This document shows, one piece after another, positions 27,758 to 35,395 of a stretch of 64,000 nucleotides of DNA. This DNA is from Algoriphagus sp. PAP.12 (GTDB lineage Bacteria > Bacteroidota > Bacteroidia > Cytophagales > Cyclobacteriaceae): the NCBI RefSeq assembly GCF_026652115.1, contig NZ_JAPPSQ010000008.1, positions 156,258 through 220,257 of the forward strand, given 5' to 3'. The position numbers were made by a program, and so were the translations under genes. Below the pieces are notes generated by a model. The model saw only the letters and a list, made by a program, of their open reading frames with translations. It made no database searches and had not been told where the DNA came from. The stretch's first letter is position 1. Each line of letters starts with the position of its first letter.

Positions 27758-28996
27758 ATGATGCTACCGTATAATCGTTTTTTTCTTGACAATGGACTAG
27801 AAGTGATCGTCCATGAAGACCATAGCAGCAAAATGGCTGTGTTCAACTTATTATATAAGGTGGGCTCAAGAAATGAAATCCCAGGTAAAACAGGATTAGC
27901 ACACTTTTTCGAACATTTGATGTTTGGAAGCTCTGCCAATGTCCCTATTATTGATAGAGAACTGGAAAGAGTCGGAGGAAATTGCAATGCCTTTACCTCT
28001 CCAGATATCACCAATTACTACATGAATTTACCTGCGGCGAATCTTGAAACAGCTTTTTGGCTGGAATCAGACCGCATGCTGCAGCTATCTTTGAATGATA
28101 AAACCATCGAGACGCAACGCAAGGTTGTGCTTGAAGAGTACAAACAGAGATACCTGAACCAACCTTATGGAGAGGTCTGGCATCATTTAAGAGAATTGGC
28201 TTATGAAGTCCATCCTTACAGATGGCCAACCATCGGGCAAAGTCCAGAGGATATCGTCGGATATACCAAAGATGATGTCTGGAGTTTTTACAAAAAACAC
28301 TATGCACCCAACAATGCCATCCTAGTAGTGGGTGGAGCGGTCACCAAAGATCAGGTAGCAAAACTTGCAGAAAAGTGGTTTGGCCCAATCCCATCTTTTG
28401 AATTAGATGCCCATTTGATTCCACTTGAAAGCGAACAAGACGAAAAACGAATCAAAGAGGTAGAATATCCTGTTCCTACTGACGCGCTTTACAAAGCTTT
28501 CAAAATGCCTGCAAAAGGCGTAGAGGGTTTCCTGGAAGCGGATTTAATTAGCGACTTGTTGGGATTTGGCAAATCTTCCATCTTGGAACAAAGGCTGGTC
28601 AAAAACGGGAAACTATTCGCCTCTGCCGGAGCCTATATCTTAGGGTCAATTGATCCAGGCTTACTGATTTTCTCAGGAAAAATGGAAAAAGGAGTCTCTG
28701 CTAAAGAAGCTGAAAAAGCACTCGATGAAGTGATCTATGATTTTCTTCAGCAGGAAGTTTCAGAAGAGAACTTCCAGAAAATAAAAAACCAAGGTAGAGC
28801 GATGAAAACTTACGAGTCTATTCAGCTCATCAATCGGGTCATGAATTTGGCATTTTATGCTAATTTGGGGCATCCAGACCTTTACTGGGAGGAATACGAA
28901 AAGAAATCTAACATAGGACCTGATCAATTGATGTCCTGGTCCAAAAAACTTTTAAACGAGAAGCAAGCTTCCGTTTTATATTATCAAAGCAAATAA
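27758..28996 (+). CDS. M16 (pitrilysin-type) zinc metalloprotease
   Basis: A 412-residue peptidase of family M16. The inverted zinc motif HFFEH lies at residues 49-53, and the third ligand is one of the glutamates in RKVVLEEYKQR (about 126-127), which keeps the active-subunit pattern HxxEH...E. There is no signal peptide, so this single-domain member is predicted cytosolic. Many Bacteroidota carry a tandem inactive partner subunit, but here the next gene is ispF one base downstream, so any partner would be elsewhere. Two adjacent ATG codons (27758 and 27761) could each start the protein. It is divergent from bshC. Confidence 0.9.
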   Translation: MMLPYNRFFLDNGLEVIVHEDHSSKMAVFNLLYKVGSRNEIPGKTGLAHFFEHLMFGSSANVPIIDRELERVGGNCNAFTSPDITNYYMNLPAANLETAFWLESDRMLQLSLNDKTIETQRKVVLEEYKQRYLNQPYGEVWHHLRELAYEVHPYRWPTIGQSPEDIVGYTKDDVWSFYKKHYAPNNAILVVGGAVTKDQVAKLAEKWFGPIPSFELDAHLIPLESEQDEKRIKEVEYPVPTDALYKAFKMPAKGVEGFLEADLISDLLGFGKSSILEQRLVKNGKLFASAGAYILGSIDPGLLIFSGKMEKGVSAKEAEKALDEVIYDFLQQEVSEENFQKIKNQGRAMKTYESIQLINRVMNLAFYANLGHPDLYWEEYEKKSNIGPDQLMSWSKKLLNEKQASVLYYQSK

Positions 28997-28997
28997 G

Positions 28998-29480
28998 ATG
29001 AATGCATTTCGAGTAGGATTTGGCTACGATGTACACCAGCTAAAAGAAGGATATGATTTTTGGCTGGGAGGGATCAAATTAGAACATGAAAAAGGTGCGG
29101 TGGGACATTCTGATGCAGATGTTTTGATCCATGTGATTTGCGATGCTCTTCTTGGCGCTGCAAATATGCGTGATATCGGATTTCATTTCTCTGACAAAGA
29201 TCCGAAATACAAAGGAATTGACAGTAAAATCCTTCTTGCAGATGTTATGAAACTAATTCGTGAAGCTGGCTATGAAATAGGAAACATTGACACAACTATT
29301 TGCCTTCAGCAACCTAAAGTAAATCCTCATATTCCAGCTATGAAAACTTGCTTAGAAGAAGTCATGAATATTCCTGAATCTTCTATTTCCATCAAAGCCA
29401 CAACGACTGAATGGCTAGGGTTTGTAGGCCGTGAAGAAGGAGTTTCAGCATATTGTGTCGCTTTAATCTACCAGGTATGA
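28998..29480 (+). CDS. ispF: 2-C-methyl-D-erythritol 2,4-cyclodiphosphate synthase
   Basis: IspF forms the cyclic diphosphate intermediate of the non-mevalonate (MEP) isoprenoid pathway. The 160-residue protein has the metal-binding motif GFGYDVHQL at residues 8-16 (Asp and His ligands), the GHSDADVLIH segment near 35-44 and the C-terminal TTTEWLGFVGREEG motif. Length is typical of this trimeric cytosolic enzyme. The start codon is one base after the M16 stop, and the stop overlaps the mnmD ATG by four bases, so M16-ispF-mnmD form a coupled run. Other MEP pathway genes are not seen nearby. Confidence 0.96.
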   Translation: MNAFRVGFGYDVHQLKEGYDFWLGGIKLEHEKGAVGHSDADVLIHVICDALLGAANMRDIGFHFSDKDPKYKGIDSKILLADVMKLIREAGYEIGNIDTTICLQQPKVNPHIPAMKTCLEEVMNIPESSISIKATTTEWLGFVGREEGVSAYCVALIYQV

Positions 29481-30160
29481 GTGAAAAGGTAAAAATCATC
29501 ACGACAGAGGATGGCTCTCATTCTTTGTATCATGAGGACTTAAAAGAGACGTACCATAGTTTTCACGGAGCTTACAGAGAATCTCTGCATGTGTTTATGC
29601 TTTATGGCTTGGATACCTGGCTGGCAGAAAACCCGCAGAAATACCCAATCCGGATTTTTGAAGTAGGATTTGGGACAGGACTAAATGCCTGGCTCACTTT
29701 GGTTTGGGCGGAACAGAATCAGATTCCTGTTTTGTATCACTCCATAGAGCCCTTTCCACTAAGTGAGGAAATATATTCCCAGCTGAACTACATCGACCAA
29801 AACGATGGAATTTGGCACTACCACAAATATTTTGAGGCATTGCACAAATTTACATGGAATGAAGGTGGGCCTGTTTCAGAATATTTCAATTTCAAAAAGG
29901 ATCAAACTACCCTTCAAGACGCTCAACTTTATCCAAGCGATGTGGTGTTTTTTGATGCCTTTGCTCCAAGTAAACAGCCAGAATTATGGGAATTTAGCCA
30001 ATTGGAGAAGGTTTCTAAATCCATGAAGCAAGGGGGACTCTTCACTACTTACTCGGCATCTGGACAACTGAAAAGAGATCTTAAAGCTTTAGGACTAGAA
30101 GTCGTCAATCCTCCTGGACCTCCGGGCAAAAAGGAGATGACACAGGCATGGAAGAAATAA
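29477..30160 (+). CDS. mnmD: tRNA (mnm5s2U34)-methyltransferase MnmD
   Basis: A SAM-dependent methyltransferase of the MnmC-N/MnmD type, which completes the 5-methylaminomethyl group on the wobble uridine of some tRNAs. The ATG at 29477 (MSEKVKIITTEDG) overlaps the ispF stop by four bases; an upstream in-frame TTG is less likely. The protein is about 227 residues, with a SAM loop EVGFGTGLNAWL near residues 62-73, a DVVFFDAFAPSKQPELW segment near 154-170 and a GGLFTTYSASGQLK strand. There is no fused FAD oxidase domain, so it is the stand-alone MnmD form. A 9-bp inverted repeat lies between this gene and the next. Confidence 0.88.
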   Translation: MSEKVKIITTEDGSHSLYHEDLKETYHSFHGAYRESLHVFMLYGLDTWLAENPQKYPIRIFEVGFGTGLNAWLTLVWAEQNQIPVLYHSIEPFPLSEEIYSQLNYIDQNDGIWHYHKYFEALHKFTWNEGGPVSEYFNFKKDQTTLQDAQLYPSDVVFFDAFAPSKQPELWEFSQLEKVSKSMKQGGLFTTYSASGQLKRDLKALGLEVVNPPGPPGKKEMTQAWKK

Positions 30161-30176
30161 ATCAATGAGTTGGAAT

Positions 30177-30210
30177 GAGGTTTGGAAAATTGAGTACACA
30201 ACCAAACCTC
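30177..30210 (+). promoter_or_regulatory. Perfect 9-bp hairpin just upstream of a start codon
   Basis: GAGGTTTGG (30177-30185) pairs perfectly with CCAAACCTC (30202-30210) across a 16-base loop. The 3' arm ends 7 bases before the ATG at 30218. There is no T-tract, so it looks more like a translational or protein-binding control element than a terminator. Confidence 0.5.
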
Positions 30211-30217
30211 TAAACCA

Positions 30218-30718
30218 ATGAAATCTGCACTATTCTTTTGGATGCTTTTTCTTCCTCTTACCATCAATGCTAGCAATGCATTGGATCAACTTTTTGAAAA
30301 AAGAAGCCAGCTTTATTATGAGCTAAAAAATAACTCTCAGGCAGAAGTCTTTGGGATTTCACTTTCCAGCAATGAAGACGCCCGATTGTTGAGGAAAATT
30401 ATGGAGATAGACAATGCTATTATCCAGAAACTCCAATTGGAACAAAACATCGAAGAATCAAAAGAATTCACAACAGCAGAAAAATACAAGGCTATTGCAT
30501 TCTCTCAGGAAAAAGACATTCAGTCTCTTAAATCTGCTCTCGCTAGAAAATCTCACGAATTCAACCAGGCAGGATTTGAAATCAGAAAATTCAGGCATGG
30601 AACTTGGATATTCTTCCTAGGAACGCTACTATTCTGTAGCCTTTACCTAAAAGACAAAATCAAATTCAATTTCTTGAAAGGTAAAATCCTCTCCTTTATT
30701 CCATTTGAATCTCAATAG
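30218..30718 (+). CDS. Exported coiled-coil membrane protein of unknown function (paralog 1)
   Basis: A 166-residue protein I cannot assign to a named family. Residues 1-18 form a signal peptide (FLPLTINASN). The middle (about 25-115) is charged and alpha-helical with coiled-coil character, including RKIMEIDNAIIQKLQLEQN and SQEKDIQSLKSALARKSHEF. Near 125-145 lies a single hydrophobic segment (GTWIFFLGTLLFCSLYL) followed by a basic tail. This predicts a periplasmic coiled coil anchored by a C-terminal membrane helix. The protein encoded three bases downstream has the same plan and clearly related sequence, so the two arose by tandem duplication and probably act together. Confidence 0.75.
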   Translation: MKSALFFWMLFLPLTINASNALDQLFEKRSQLYYELKNNSQAEVFGISLSSNEDARLLRKIMEIDNAIIQKLQLEQNIEESKEFTTAEKYKAIAFSQEKDIQSLKSALARKSHEFNQAGFEIRKFRHGTWIFFLGTLLFCSLYLKDKIKFNFLKGKILSFIPFESQ

Positions 30719-30721
30719 AAA

Positions 30722-31189
30722 ATGAAATCGCTTCTCCTTTTTTTATTCCTGCTTTCACCTCTTCAAGATGACAATGCCAGCGCTAAACTTGAGCGCCTTG
30801 TAGAGGAAAGACAATCCCTTCACGCTCAATGGCAAGCATCTGAATCCAAGAAATCTGGAATTTTCGGGAACCGTACCAAAAAGGACATGAAGGAAACCAA
30901 CGATTGGCTAGAAAGAATTATCAGTAAGGACAATCAAATAGTGGAGGAACTGAAGTTGAGCGGAAAGATTGAAACCGCAGTAATTGGGCAAGAAAAAGAC
31001 GATTACAAAACCATCACCTTAAGCCTTGAGCAAGACGTTCAGGCCCTCAAAAGAGCAATAGGGGAACGAGATAAAACCATAGAGGAAATGCTTTCCAACC
31101 GGAGAACATTCGAATGGACTACCCTCATATTTTTCCTGACAACTTTGGGACTGGGATATTGGATTTACAGAAGCAAAAAAGGAGCTTAA
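30722..31189 (+). CDS. Exported coiled-coil membrane protein of unknown function (paralog 2)
   Basis: A 155-residue paralog of the preceding gene, starting three bases after its stop. It has a short N-terminal hydrophobic leader (residues 2-14), a charged coiled-coil body with conserved segments WLERIISKDNQIVEELKLSG and SLEQDVQALKRAIGERDKTI that line up with paralog 1, and a C-terminal membrane helix (TLIFFLTTLGLGYWIY) with a basic end (RSKKGA). Paralog 2 has an extra basic insert (KKSGIFGNRTKKDMK) in the middle. Its last four bases overlap the end of the convergent lipoprotein gene. The function is unknown; hetero-oligomerisation of the two paralogs is a reasonable inference from their coupling. 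Confidence 0.75.
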   Translation: MKSLLLFLFLLSPLQDDNASAKLERLVEERQSLHAQWQASESKKSGIFGNRTKKDMKETNDWLERIISKDNQIVEELKLSGKIETAVIGQEKDDYKTITLSLEQDVQALKRAIGERDKTIEEMLSNRRTFEWTTLIFFLTTLGLGYWIYRSKKGA

Positions 31190-31698
31190 TTCGACCTTTT
31201 GTATTTTTTCAAAACAGGGCAATTTCCGTCATAAGACGGGCAAGAAAATGATAAATTAAGTTCCAGCTGATTTTCTGATAAACTCCATTCTGCATAGCTA
31301 TCCCCAAAAGAAAAATCTATTAGAAACTCCCTTAGATCCTCAAAAGGAGCGTAGAGAGGTCCTATATCGGGGTGCGGAAACATATAAACTTCAAAACCGT
31401 CTATAAATTGGTAATCGATAATTTCATTTTCCAAGCGGTAATCGAAATTATAAATAAACCGATAACCTAAATCAGACCCAAATTCGGATTCTCTAAACGT
31501 CTGCCGCAACTGGTAAGTGCTATCTGTTAAAAAATCTAAGGTCTCAACTGACCAAAGCCCCAAAGAATCGACATAGGCTCGGCTTTCCCACTCTCCAATC
31601 AATGGACCAAGTGGTTCTTCATCCTGATCTGAATTGCAAGAAAAAATCAAAGGAGCGCTCAAGAGCACTATTCCTAAAATCAATAGTAGCTTTTTCAT
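31186..31698 (-). CDS. Small lipoprotein of unknown function (paralog A)
   Basis: A 170-residue lipoprotein with leader and lipobox LIFSC (Cys21). The mature protein begins with DQDEEPLGPLIGEWESRAYV, a pattern like the start of lipocalin-like domains in Bacteroidota (a GxW motif near the first strand), and continues as a beta-rich domain. The neighbouring gene product carries the same plan with closely related N-terminal sequence (EEPLSPLIGTWENRTYV), so they are tandem paralogs about one base apart. The stop overlaps the end of the convergent coiled-coil gene. Function is unknown; binding of a small hydrophobic ligand is possible if the fold is lipocalin-like. Confidence 0.75.
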   Translation of the reverse strand: MKKLLLILGIVLLSAPLIFSCNSDQDEEPLGPLIGEWESRAYVDSLGLWSVETLDFLTDSTYQLRQTFRESEFGSDLGYRFIYNFDYRLENEIIDYQFIDGFEVYMFPHPDIGPLYAPFEDLREFLIDFSFGDSYAEWSLSENQLELNLSFSCPSYDGNCPVLKKYKRSN

Positions 31699-31699
31699 C

Positions 31700-32206
31700 T
31701 TAATCGACTTTTATAAAGGTCCGAGCGGGGAATTCATCTGATTCTCCAGTTTCAAGTTCTAAATCATCCGGTTTTAGAATAAATTCCAATCCATTTTGGG
31801 AAAAAGTTAAAGTACCAGTCGGAATCATAAAAATATCGACAACCCCTGGTCTCATTTCCTCCTTGGGCCCATATCGAATCCATCTTGTATCTGATTCACC
31901 TCCCCAATAAAGTAAGGCGTCAGAATAATAATATTTAAAAATATCCCCCTTGTAATTGTACCAAGAGTCAGCTATCATTTGATAACCAAGAATATTCTCA
32001 GTCTCCGTTTCTCTCACAAATCTTTCATAGGTCATCAGGCTATCATTTTTGAAAGCCCAAGAATCTATCATCCAAATATCCAGAGAATCTACATAAGTTC
32101 TGTTTTCCCAAGTACCGATTAATGGACTCAAAGGTTCCTCTTTATCCTGACAGCTAAAAAGTGAAACTGAAAGAACAATAAGCATTAAATAAAAAATAGA
32201 TTTCAT
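31700..32206 (-). CDS. Small lipoprotein of unknown function (paralog B)
   Basis: The start is taken as the ATG at 32206 (MKSIFYLMLIVLSVSLFSC, lipobox Cys19); an in-frame upstream start would only add a poor leader. The mature protein of about 150 residues begins with a Gly-x-Trp lipocalin-like segment (PLIGTWENRTYVDSLDIW) that matches paralog A, which is encoded one base downstream. The C-terminal part (for example SQNGLEFILKPDDLEL) is also similar in pattern. Both genes may share a promoter in the short gap before the psd gene. No catalytic residues are evident. Confidence 0.75.
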   Translation of the reverse strand: MKSIFYLMLIVLSVSLFSCQDKEEPLSPLIGTWENRTYVDSLDIWMIDSWAFKNDSLMTYERFVRETETENILGYQMIADSWYNYKGDIFKYYYSDALLYWGGESDTRWIRYGPKEEMRPGVVDIFMIPTGTLTFSQNGLEFILKPDDLELETGESDEFPARTFIKVD

Positions 32207-32284
32207 AATAGGTTGTTTTAGTTGATACACCTATCACGAAATCTATTTAGAAAATGATACAATTGAAATGTATCTTTTTTTATT

Positions 32285-32947
32285 TCAGGATTTTAATCTG
32301 GCAATTGGAGTTCTACCTCCTTTGGTCACTTGCTCCAATGAAACCAGAATCTCAGCATCTAATGGTAAATACAAATCCACTCTTGATCCAAATTTGATAA
32401 AGCCAAACTCTCCGTTTTGCTCCAACTGGTCCCCTTCTTTGACATACCATTTGATTCTCCTAGCCAAAGCTCCAGCAATCTGTCTGACCATGATTTGAGT
32501 TCCATTTTTCATCTTCAGCACCATGGAAGTTCTCTCATTTTCCGTGCTGGATTTAGGATGCCAAGCCACCAAGTATTTCCCTGGGTGATATTTGAAAAAC
32601 TCCACTTCCCCTTCCACTGGCGAACGATTAACGTGGACATTGATCGGAGACATAAAGATGGAAACCTGCTTTCTTTTTTCTTTCAGATATTCATCTTCTA
32701 CTGCTTCTTCAATCACTACCACTTTGCCGTCTGCTGGAGCATAAACCAAACTATCATCCTTTGGGAGTTGGAAAATAGGGTTTCTGAAAAATTGCAGAAT
32801 GATCAAATAAAATACGACGCTGACGATAAGACTGAAATTCAGCCAGAATCTAGCGTCAGGTAGAAAATAATACAATGCATAATTGGCTGCAGTTAAAATA
32901 ATTAAGAGCCAAAATAAAAGAACTCGTCCTTCGCGATGTATGGTCAT
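32285..32947 (-). CDS. psd: Phosphatidylserine decarboxylase (short, proenzyme type)
   Basis: This enzyme makes phosphatidylethanolamine from phosphatidylserine using a pyruvoyl group produced by self-cleavage. The 220-residue protein has two N-terminal hydrophobic segments (about residues 8-26 and 32-50), the conserved MSPINVHVNRSPVEGEVEF segment near 93-111, and the cleavage motif in KFGSRVDLYLP near 185-195, where Gly-Ser is the predicted cleavage site. It belongs to the short Psd family common in Bacteroidota. It is separated from cdsA, the other phospholipid gene here, by the glutamate dehydrogenase gene. It is anchored in the inner membrane. Confidence 0.92.
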   Translation of the reverse strand: MTIHREGRVLLFWLLIILTAANYALYYFLPDARFWLNFSLIVSVVFYLIILQFFRNPIFQLPKDDSLVYAPADGKVVVIEEAVEDEYLKEKRKQVSIFMSPINVHVNRSPVEGEVEFFKYHPGKYLVAWHPKSSTENERTSMVLKMKNGTQIMVRQIAGALARRIKWYVKEGDQLEQNGEFGFIKFGSRVDLYLPLDAEILVSLEQVTKGGRTPIARLKS

Positions 32948-32961
32948 AGTATAAATGATAA

Positions 32962-32986
32962 GAGGCGTAGATTAAATCCACGCCTC
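32962..32986 (-). terminator. Possible terminator after glutamate dehydrogenase
   Basis: A perfect 7-bp stem (GAGGCGT at 32962-32968 with ACGCCTC at 32980-32986) lies between the glutamate dehydrogenase stop and the psd start. The tail on the minus strand is only moderately T-rich. Confidence 0.5.
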
Positions 32987-33017
32987 AAAGATAAGTGTTT
33001 CTATTTATAGATTAGCC

Positions 33018-34295
33018 TTAGAAGCCTCCACGATAAGTATATGTTTGCGCCACTTTATCGATTGCAACGATATAAGCCGCAATTCTCATGGGCACATCAT
33101 ATTTTACAGCAGCCTGGTATACATTTTCAAAAGCATCCTTCATGATTCTGTCAGATCTTCTGTTAACTCTATCGGCAGTCCATTTGTACCCCAAACGGTT
33201 TTGTACCCATTCGAAATAAGAAACGGTTACACCGCCTGCGTTTGCCAAAATATCTGGAACAGCCATGATGCCTTTTTCATTGATAATTGCATCTGCTTTG
33301 GCAGAAGTCGGACCATTCGCACCTTCTACGATCAACTTAGCCTTAATGTCATGGACATTTTTGGCAGTGATCACATCTTCAACTGCTGCTGGCACCAATA
33401 CATCAACCTCCAAAGTCAACAAATCCATGGCATTGTCCATCTTGTCTCCACCTTGGAATCCTTCAAGATGGCCTCCATTGGCATCCCTGAACTCGATTGC
33501 TTTGACGATGTCAATTCCTTTTTCGTTGTAGAAAGCTCCGGTATGATCAGAAATCGCAACAATCTTTAAGCCTCTTTCTTCTAAAAGTCTAGCTGCCCAA
33601 GACCCTACGTTTCCAAATCCTTGAACTGCACAAGTTGCTTGGAATGGATTGATTTTCAGCTTTTGCATCGCTGCAAGTGCTGAAACCATTACACCACGAC
33701 CAGTTGCTTCTGTTCTTCCTAGTGAACCTCCCAAGACGGTTGGTTTCCCCGTCACTACCGAGTTCACGGTCATTCCTTTTGCTTTGGAGTATTCATCCAT
33801 CAACCAGGCCATTTCTCTTGGCCCAGTTCCCATATCAGGGGCAGGTATATCTCTGTCCGGACCAAAATCGTCGACCATAGCCTTGGTGTATGCACGCATC
33901 AATCTTTCGATCTCTCCTTTGGACATCTCTCTAGGATTGCAACGTACGCCACCTTTACCACCACCATAAGGGATGTCTACAACCGCACACTTCCAGGTCA
34001 TCCATGCTGCTAACGCTCTTACTTCATCGATATGTACATCTGGAGCAAATCGAATCCCACCCTTCGCAGGACCCAAAATATTAGAATGTACGACACGAAT
34101 TCCTTCGAACACCTGAATCTTACCATTGTCCATGGTAATGGGTAGTGACACGATCACTTGACGGGCCGGATTTTTCAACACGTTGTAAACTTCATCAGAC
34201 AATCCCAGCTTCTCAGCTGCAATGTTGAATCGTTCCATCATTGACTCCAGTGGATTTTCTTTATCCTTAATCGGAGCCGGTTCAATGTAAGCCAT
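33018..34295 (-). CDS. Glutamate dehydrogenase (Glu/Leu/Phe/Val family)
   Basis: A 425-residue NAD(P)-dependent amino-acid dehydrogenase, most likely acting on glutamate and linking 2-oxoglutarate with ammonium. Features are the substrate-binding GPAKGGIRFAPDVHIDEV segment near residues 76-93, the catalytic lysine in PYGGGKGGVR near 109-118, the dinucleotide-binding VQGFGNVGSWAARLLEE stretch near 217-233, and the family ANAGGVTVSYFEWVQN motif near 354-369. Length fits the hexameric short class. It stands between psd and cdsA, with a -7-like element (TAATTTTG on the minus strand) about 35 bases before the start and a hairpin after the stop, so it may be monocistronic. Cofactor choice cannot be read with certainty. 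Confidence 0.92.
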   Translation of the reverse strand: MAYIEPAPIKDKENPLESMMERFNIAAEKLGLSDEVYNVLKNPARQVIVSLPITMDNGKIQVFEGIRVVHSNILGPAKGGIRFAPDVHIDEVRALAAWMTWKCAVVDIPYGGGKGGVRCNPREMSKGEIERLMRAYTKAMVDDFGPDRDIPAPDMGTGPREMAWLMDEYSKAKGMTVNSVVTGKPTVLGGSLGRTEATGRGVMVSALAAMQKLKINPFQATCAVQGFGNVGSWAARLLEERGLKIVAISDHTGAFYNEKGIDIVKAIEFRDANGGHLEGFQGGDKMDNAMDLLTLEVDVLVPAAVEDVITAKNVHDIKAKLIVEGANGPTSAKADAIINEKGIMAVPDILANAGGVTVSYFEWVQNRLGYKWTADRVNRRSDRIMKDAFENVYQAAVKYDVPMRIAAYIVAIDKVAQTYTYRGGF

Positions 34296-34328
34296 ATTGG
34301 GTTTTTATTATGATAGTGAAATGCGACG

Positions 34329-34336
34329 CAAAATTA
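34329..34336 (-). promoter_or_regulatory. Candidate -7 element for glutamate dehydrogenase
   Basis: On the minus strand this reads TAATTTTG (TAnnTTTG), 34 bases before the start codon. No -33 TTTG at ideal spacing is seen. Confidence 0.35.
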
Positions 34337-34365
34337 AATAGATTTTTAGTTTCCCCCGCCTTCAA

Positions 34366-35205
34366 TTAGAAGATTTTCAAAAAGGCGGTAATAAATGGGG
34401 CCGATAATAACAATCCGTCAAAACGGTCCATAAAACCTCCATGCCCTGGAAGTACCGAACCTGAGTCTTTGATCTCAATAGATCTCTTAAAAAGTGACTC
34501 AATCAGGTCTCCATATGTACCTGCTATAATAATAATTCCAGCGATCACCAACCACTTCCAATCCTGAATGGAATGAAAATATCTTGCTATTAAAAATGAA
34601 ACGGCAATCGCAGAAAACGCTCCTCCCAAAAAACCTTCCCAAGACTTTTTAGGAGATACTCTTTCAAATAGTTTGGTCTTCCCAAACTTGGTTCCTGCAA
34701 AGTAGGCTCCAGTATCACTTGCCCATAGAATAAGCAAGCAGCCTAATAGAATCTCGTAATGATAAACTTTGTCCACAGAAAACACTGCAAGGTTTAGCAG
34801 TGAGAACGGAACTGCCACATAAAAGATTCCTAAATAGGTAAAAGCTACGCCTGTAAATGGCTTTTTATCGGTCTTTTTATAGAGTTTGATAAAGAATACC
34901 AAAGATAGGATTGGGAAGATCAGGAAAAGGTATTCGTTAGGGAACTGCTCTTTCTCAATCAGGAACGTCACGGTAAAAGTCAACAATCCCAAAATCGTCC
35001 CGAAACTCTTTAATGGGAGCATTCCATCCAAGCCGCAAAGTTTATAAAACTCCATTTGGGCAAAGCCTAGAATGCATGCGAATACCAAAAAATAAGTCCA
35101 GTCTGAGAAAATAATTGCAGAAATTACCACTACAGCTCCTACGGCGGCGGTTATTGCTCTTTGACCCAGGTTGCTGTAGTTATTAATATTAAAACGAGAT
35201 CTCAT
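34366..35205 (-). CDS. cdsA: Phosphatidate cytidylyltransferase
   Basis: CdsA makes CDP-diacylglycerol from phosphatidate and CTP, the precursor of all phospholipids. The 279-residue protein has about eight predicted membrane segments and the family signature near the C-terminus (RSIEIKDSGSVLPGHGG, then DRFDGLL), together with a KTKLFERVSPKKSWEG segment (near 175-190) for CTP binding. The start (MRSRFNINNY) overlaps the end of the DUF2007 gene by 17 bases, which points to cotranscription with DUF2007 and the CPBP protease upstream. It lies in the inner membrane. Confidence 0.94.
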   Translation of the reverse strand: MRSRFNINNYSNLGQRAITAAVGAVVVISAIIFSDWTYFLVFACILGFAQMEFYKLCGLDGMLPLKSFGTILGLLTFTVTFLIEKEQFPNEYLFLIFPILSLVFFIKLYKKTDKKPFTGVAFTYLGIFYVAVPFSLLNLAVFSVDKVYHYEILLGCLLILWASDTGAYFAGTKFGKTKLFERVSPKKSWEGFLGGAFSAIAVSFLIARYFHSIQDWKWLVIAGIIIIAGTYGDLIESLFKRSIEIKDSGSVLPGHGGFMDRFDGLLLSAPFITAFLKIF

Positions 35206-35395
35206 TCTGGATAATGTTTGTTGCTTTTAGGAGGTTTTCGCGATTAACGTGGACTTCATTCTTTCCAAAAACATTATAGACCGTTTCCTTTTTTTTCAAG
35301 ACAACAGCCGGAATATCATTTTCCTCCAGTACCCCTTTTACGATTTCAGCCCTTACAGGCACTTCAGTTTCATAGACTTTAATCCAATTCTCCAT
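35189..35395 (-). CDS. DUF2007-type small protein
   Basis: A small protein of 68 residues starting at the ATG at 35395 (MENWIKVYETEVPVRAEIVK); the longer frame upstream adds an unlikely leader. The sequence KVYETEVPVRAEIVKGVLEENDIPAVVLKK is typical of DUF2007 ('putative signal-transducing protein'), a small fold related to the ACT/PII group, with a second half VHVNRENLLKATNII. There is no signal peptide. It overlaps the CPBP protease gene upstream and the cdsA gene downstream, each by 17 bases, so the three form one compact operon. The role is unknown; sensing or regulation is an inference from the family name. Confidence 0.8.
   Translation of the reverse strand: MENWIKVYETEVPVRAEIVKGVLEENDIPAVVLKKKETVYNVFGKNEVHVNRENLLKATNIIQNEISF

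Noticed and set aside
32256..32274. Hairpin (GATACA ... TGTATC) followed by a T-run on the plus strand
   Set aside because: No plus-strand gene lies just upstream that it could end. On the minus strand, where psd ends, the tail is weak, so I did not list it as a terminator.
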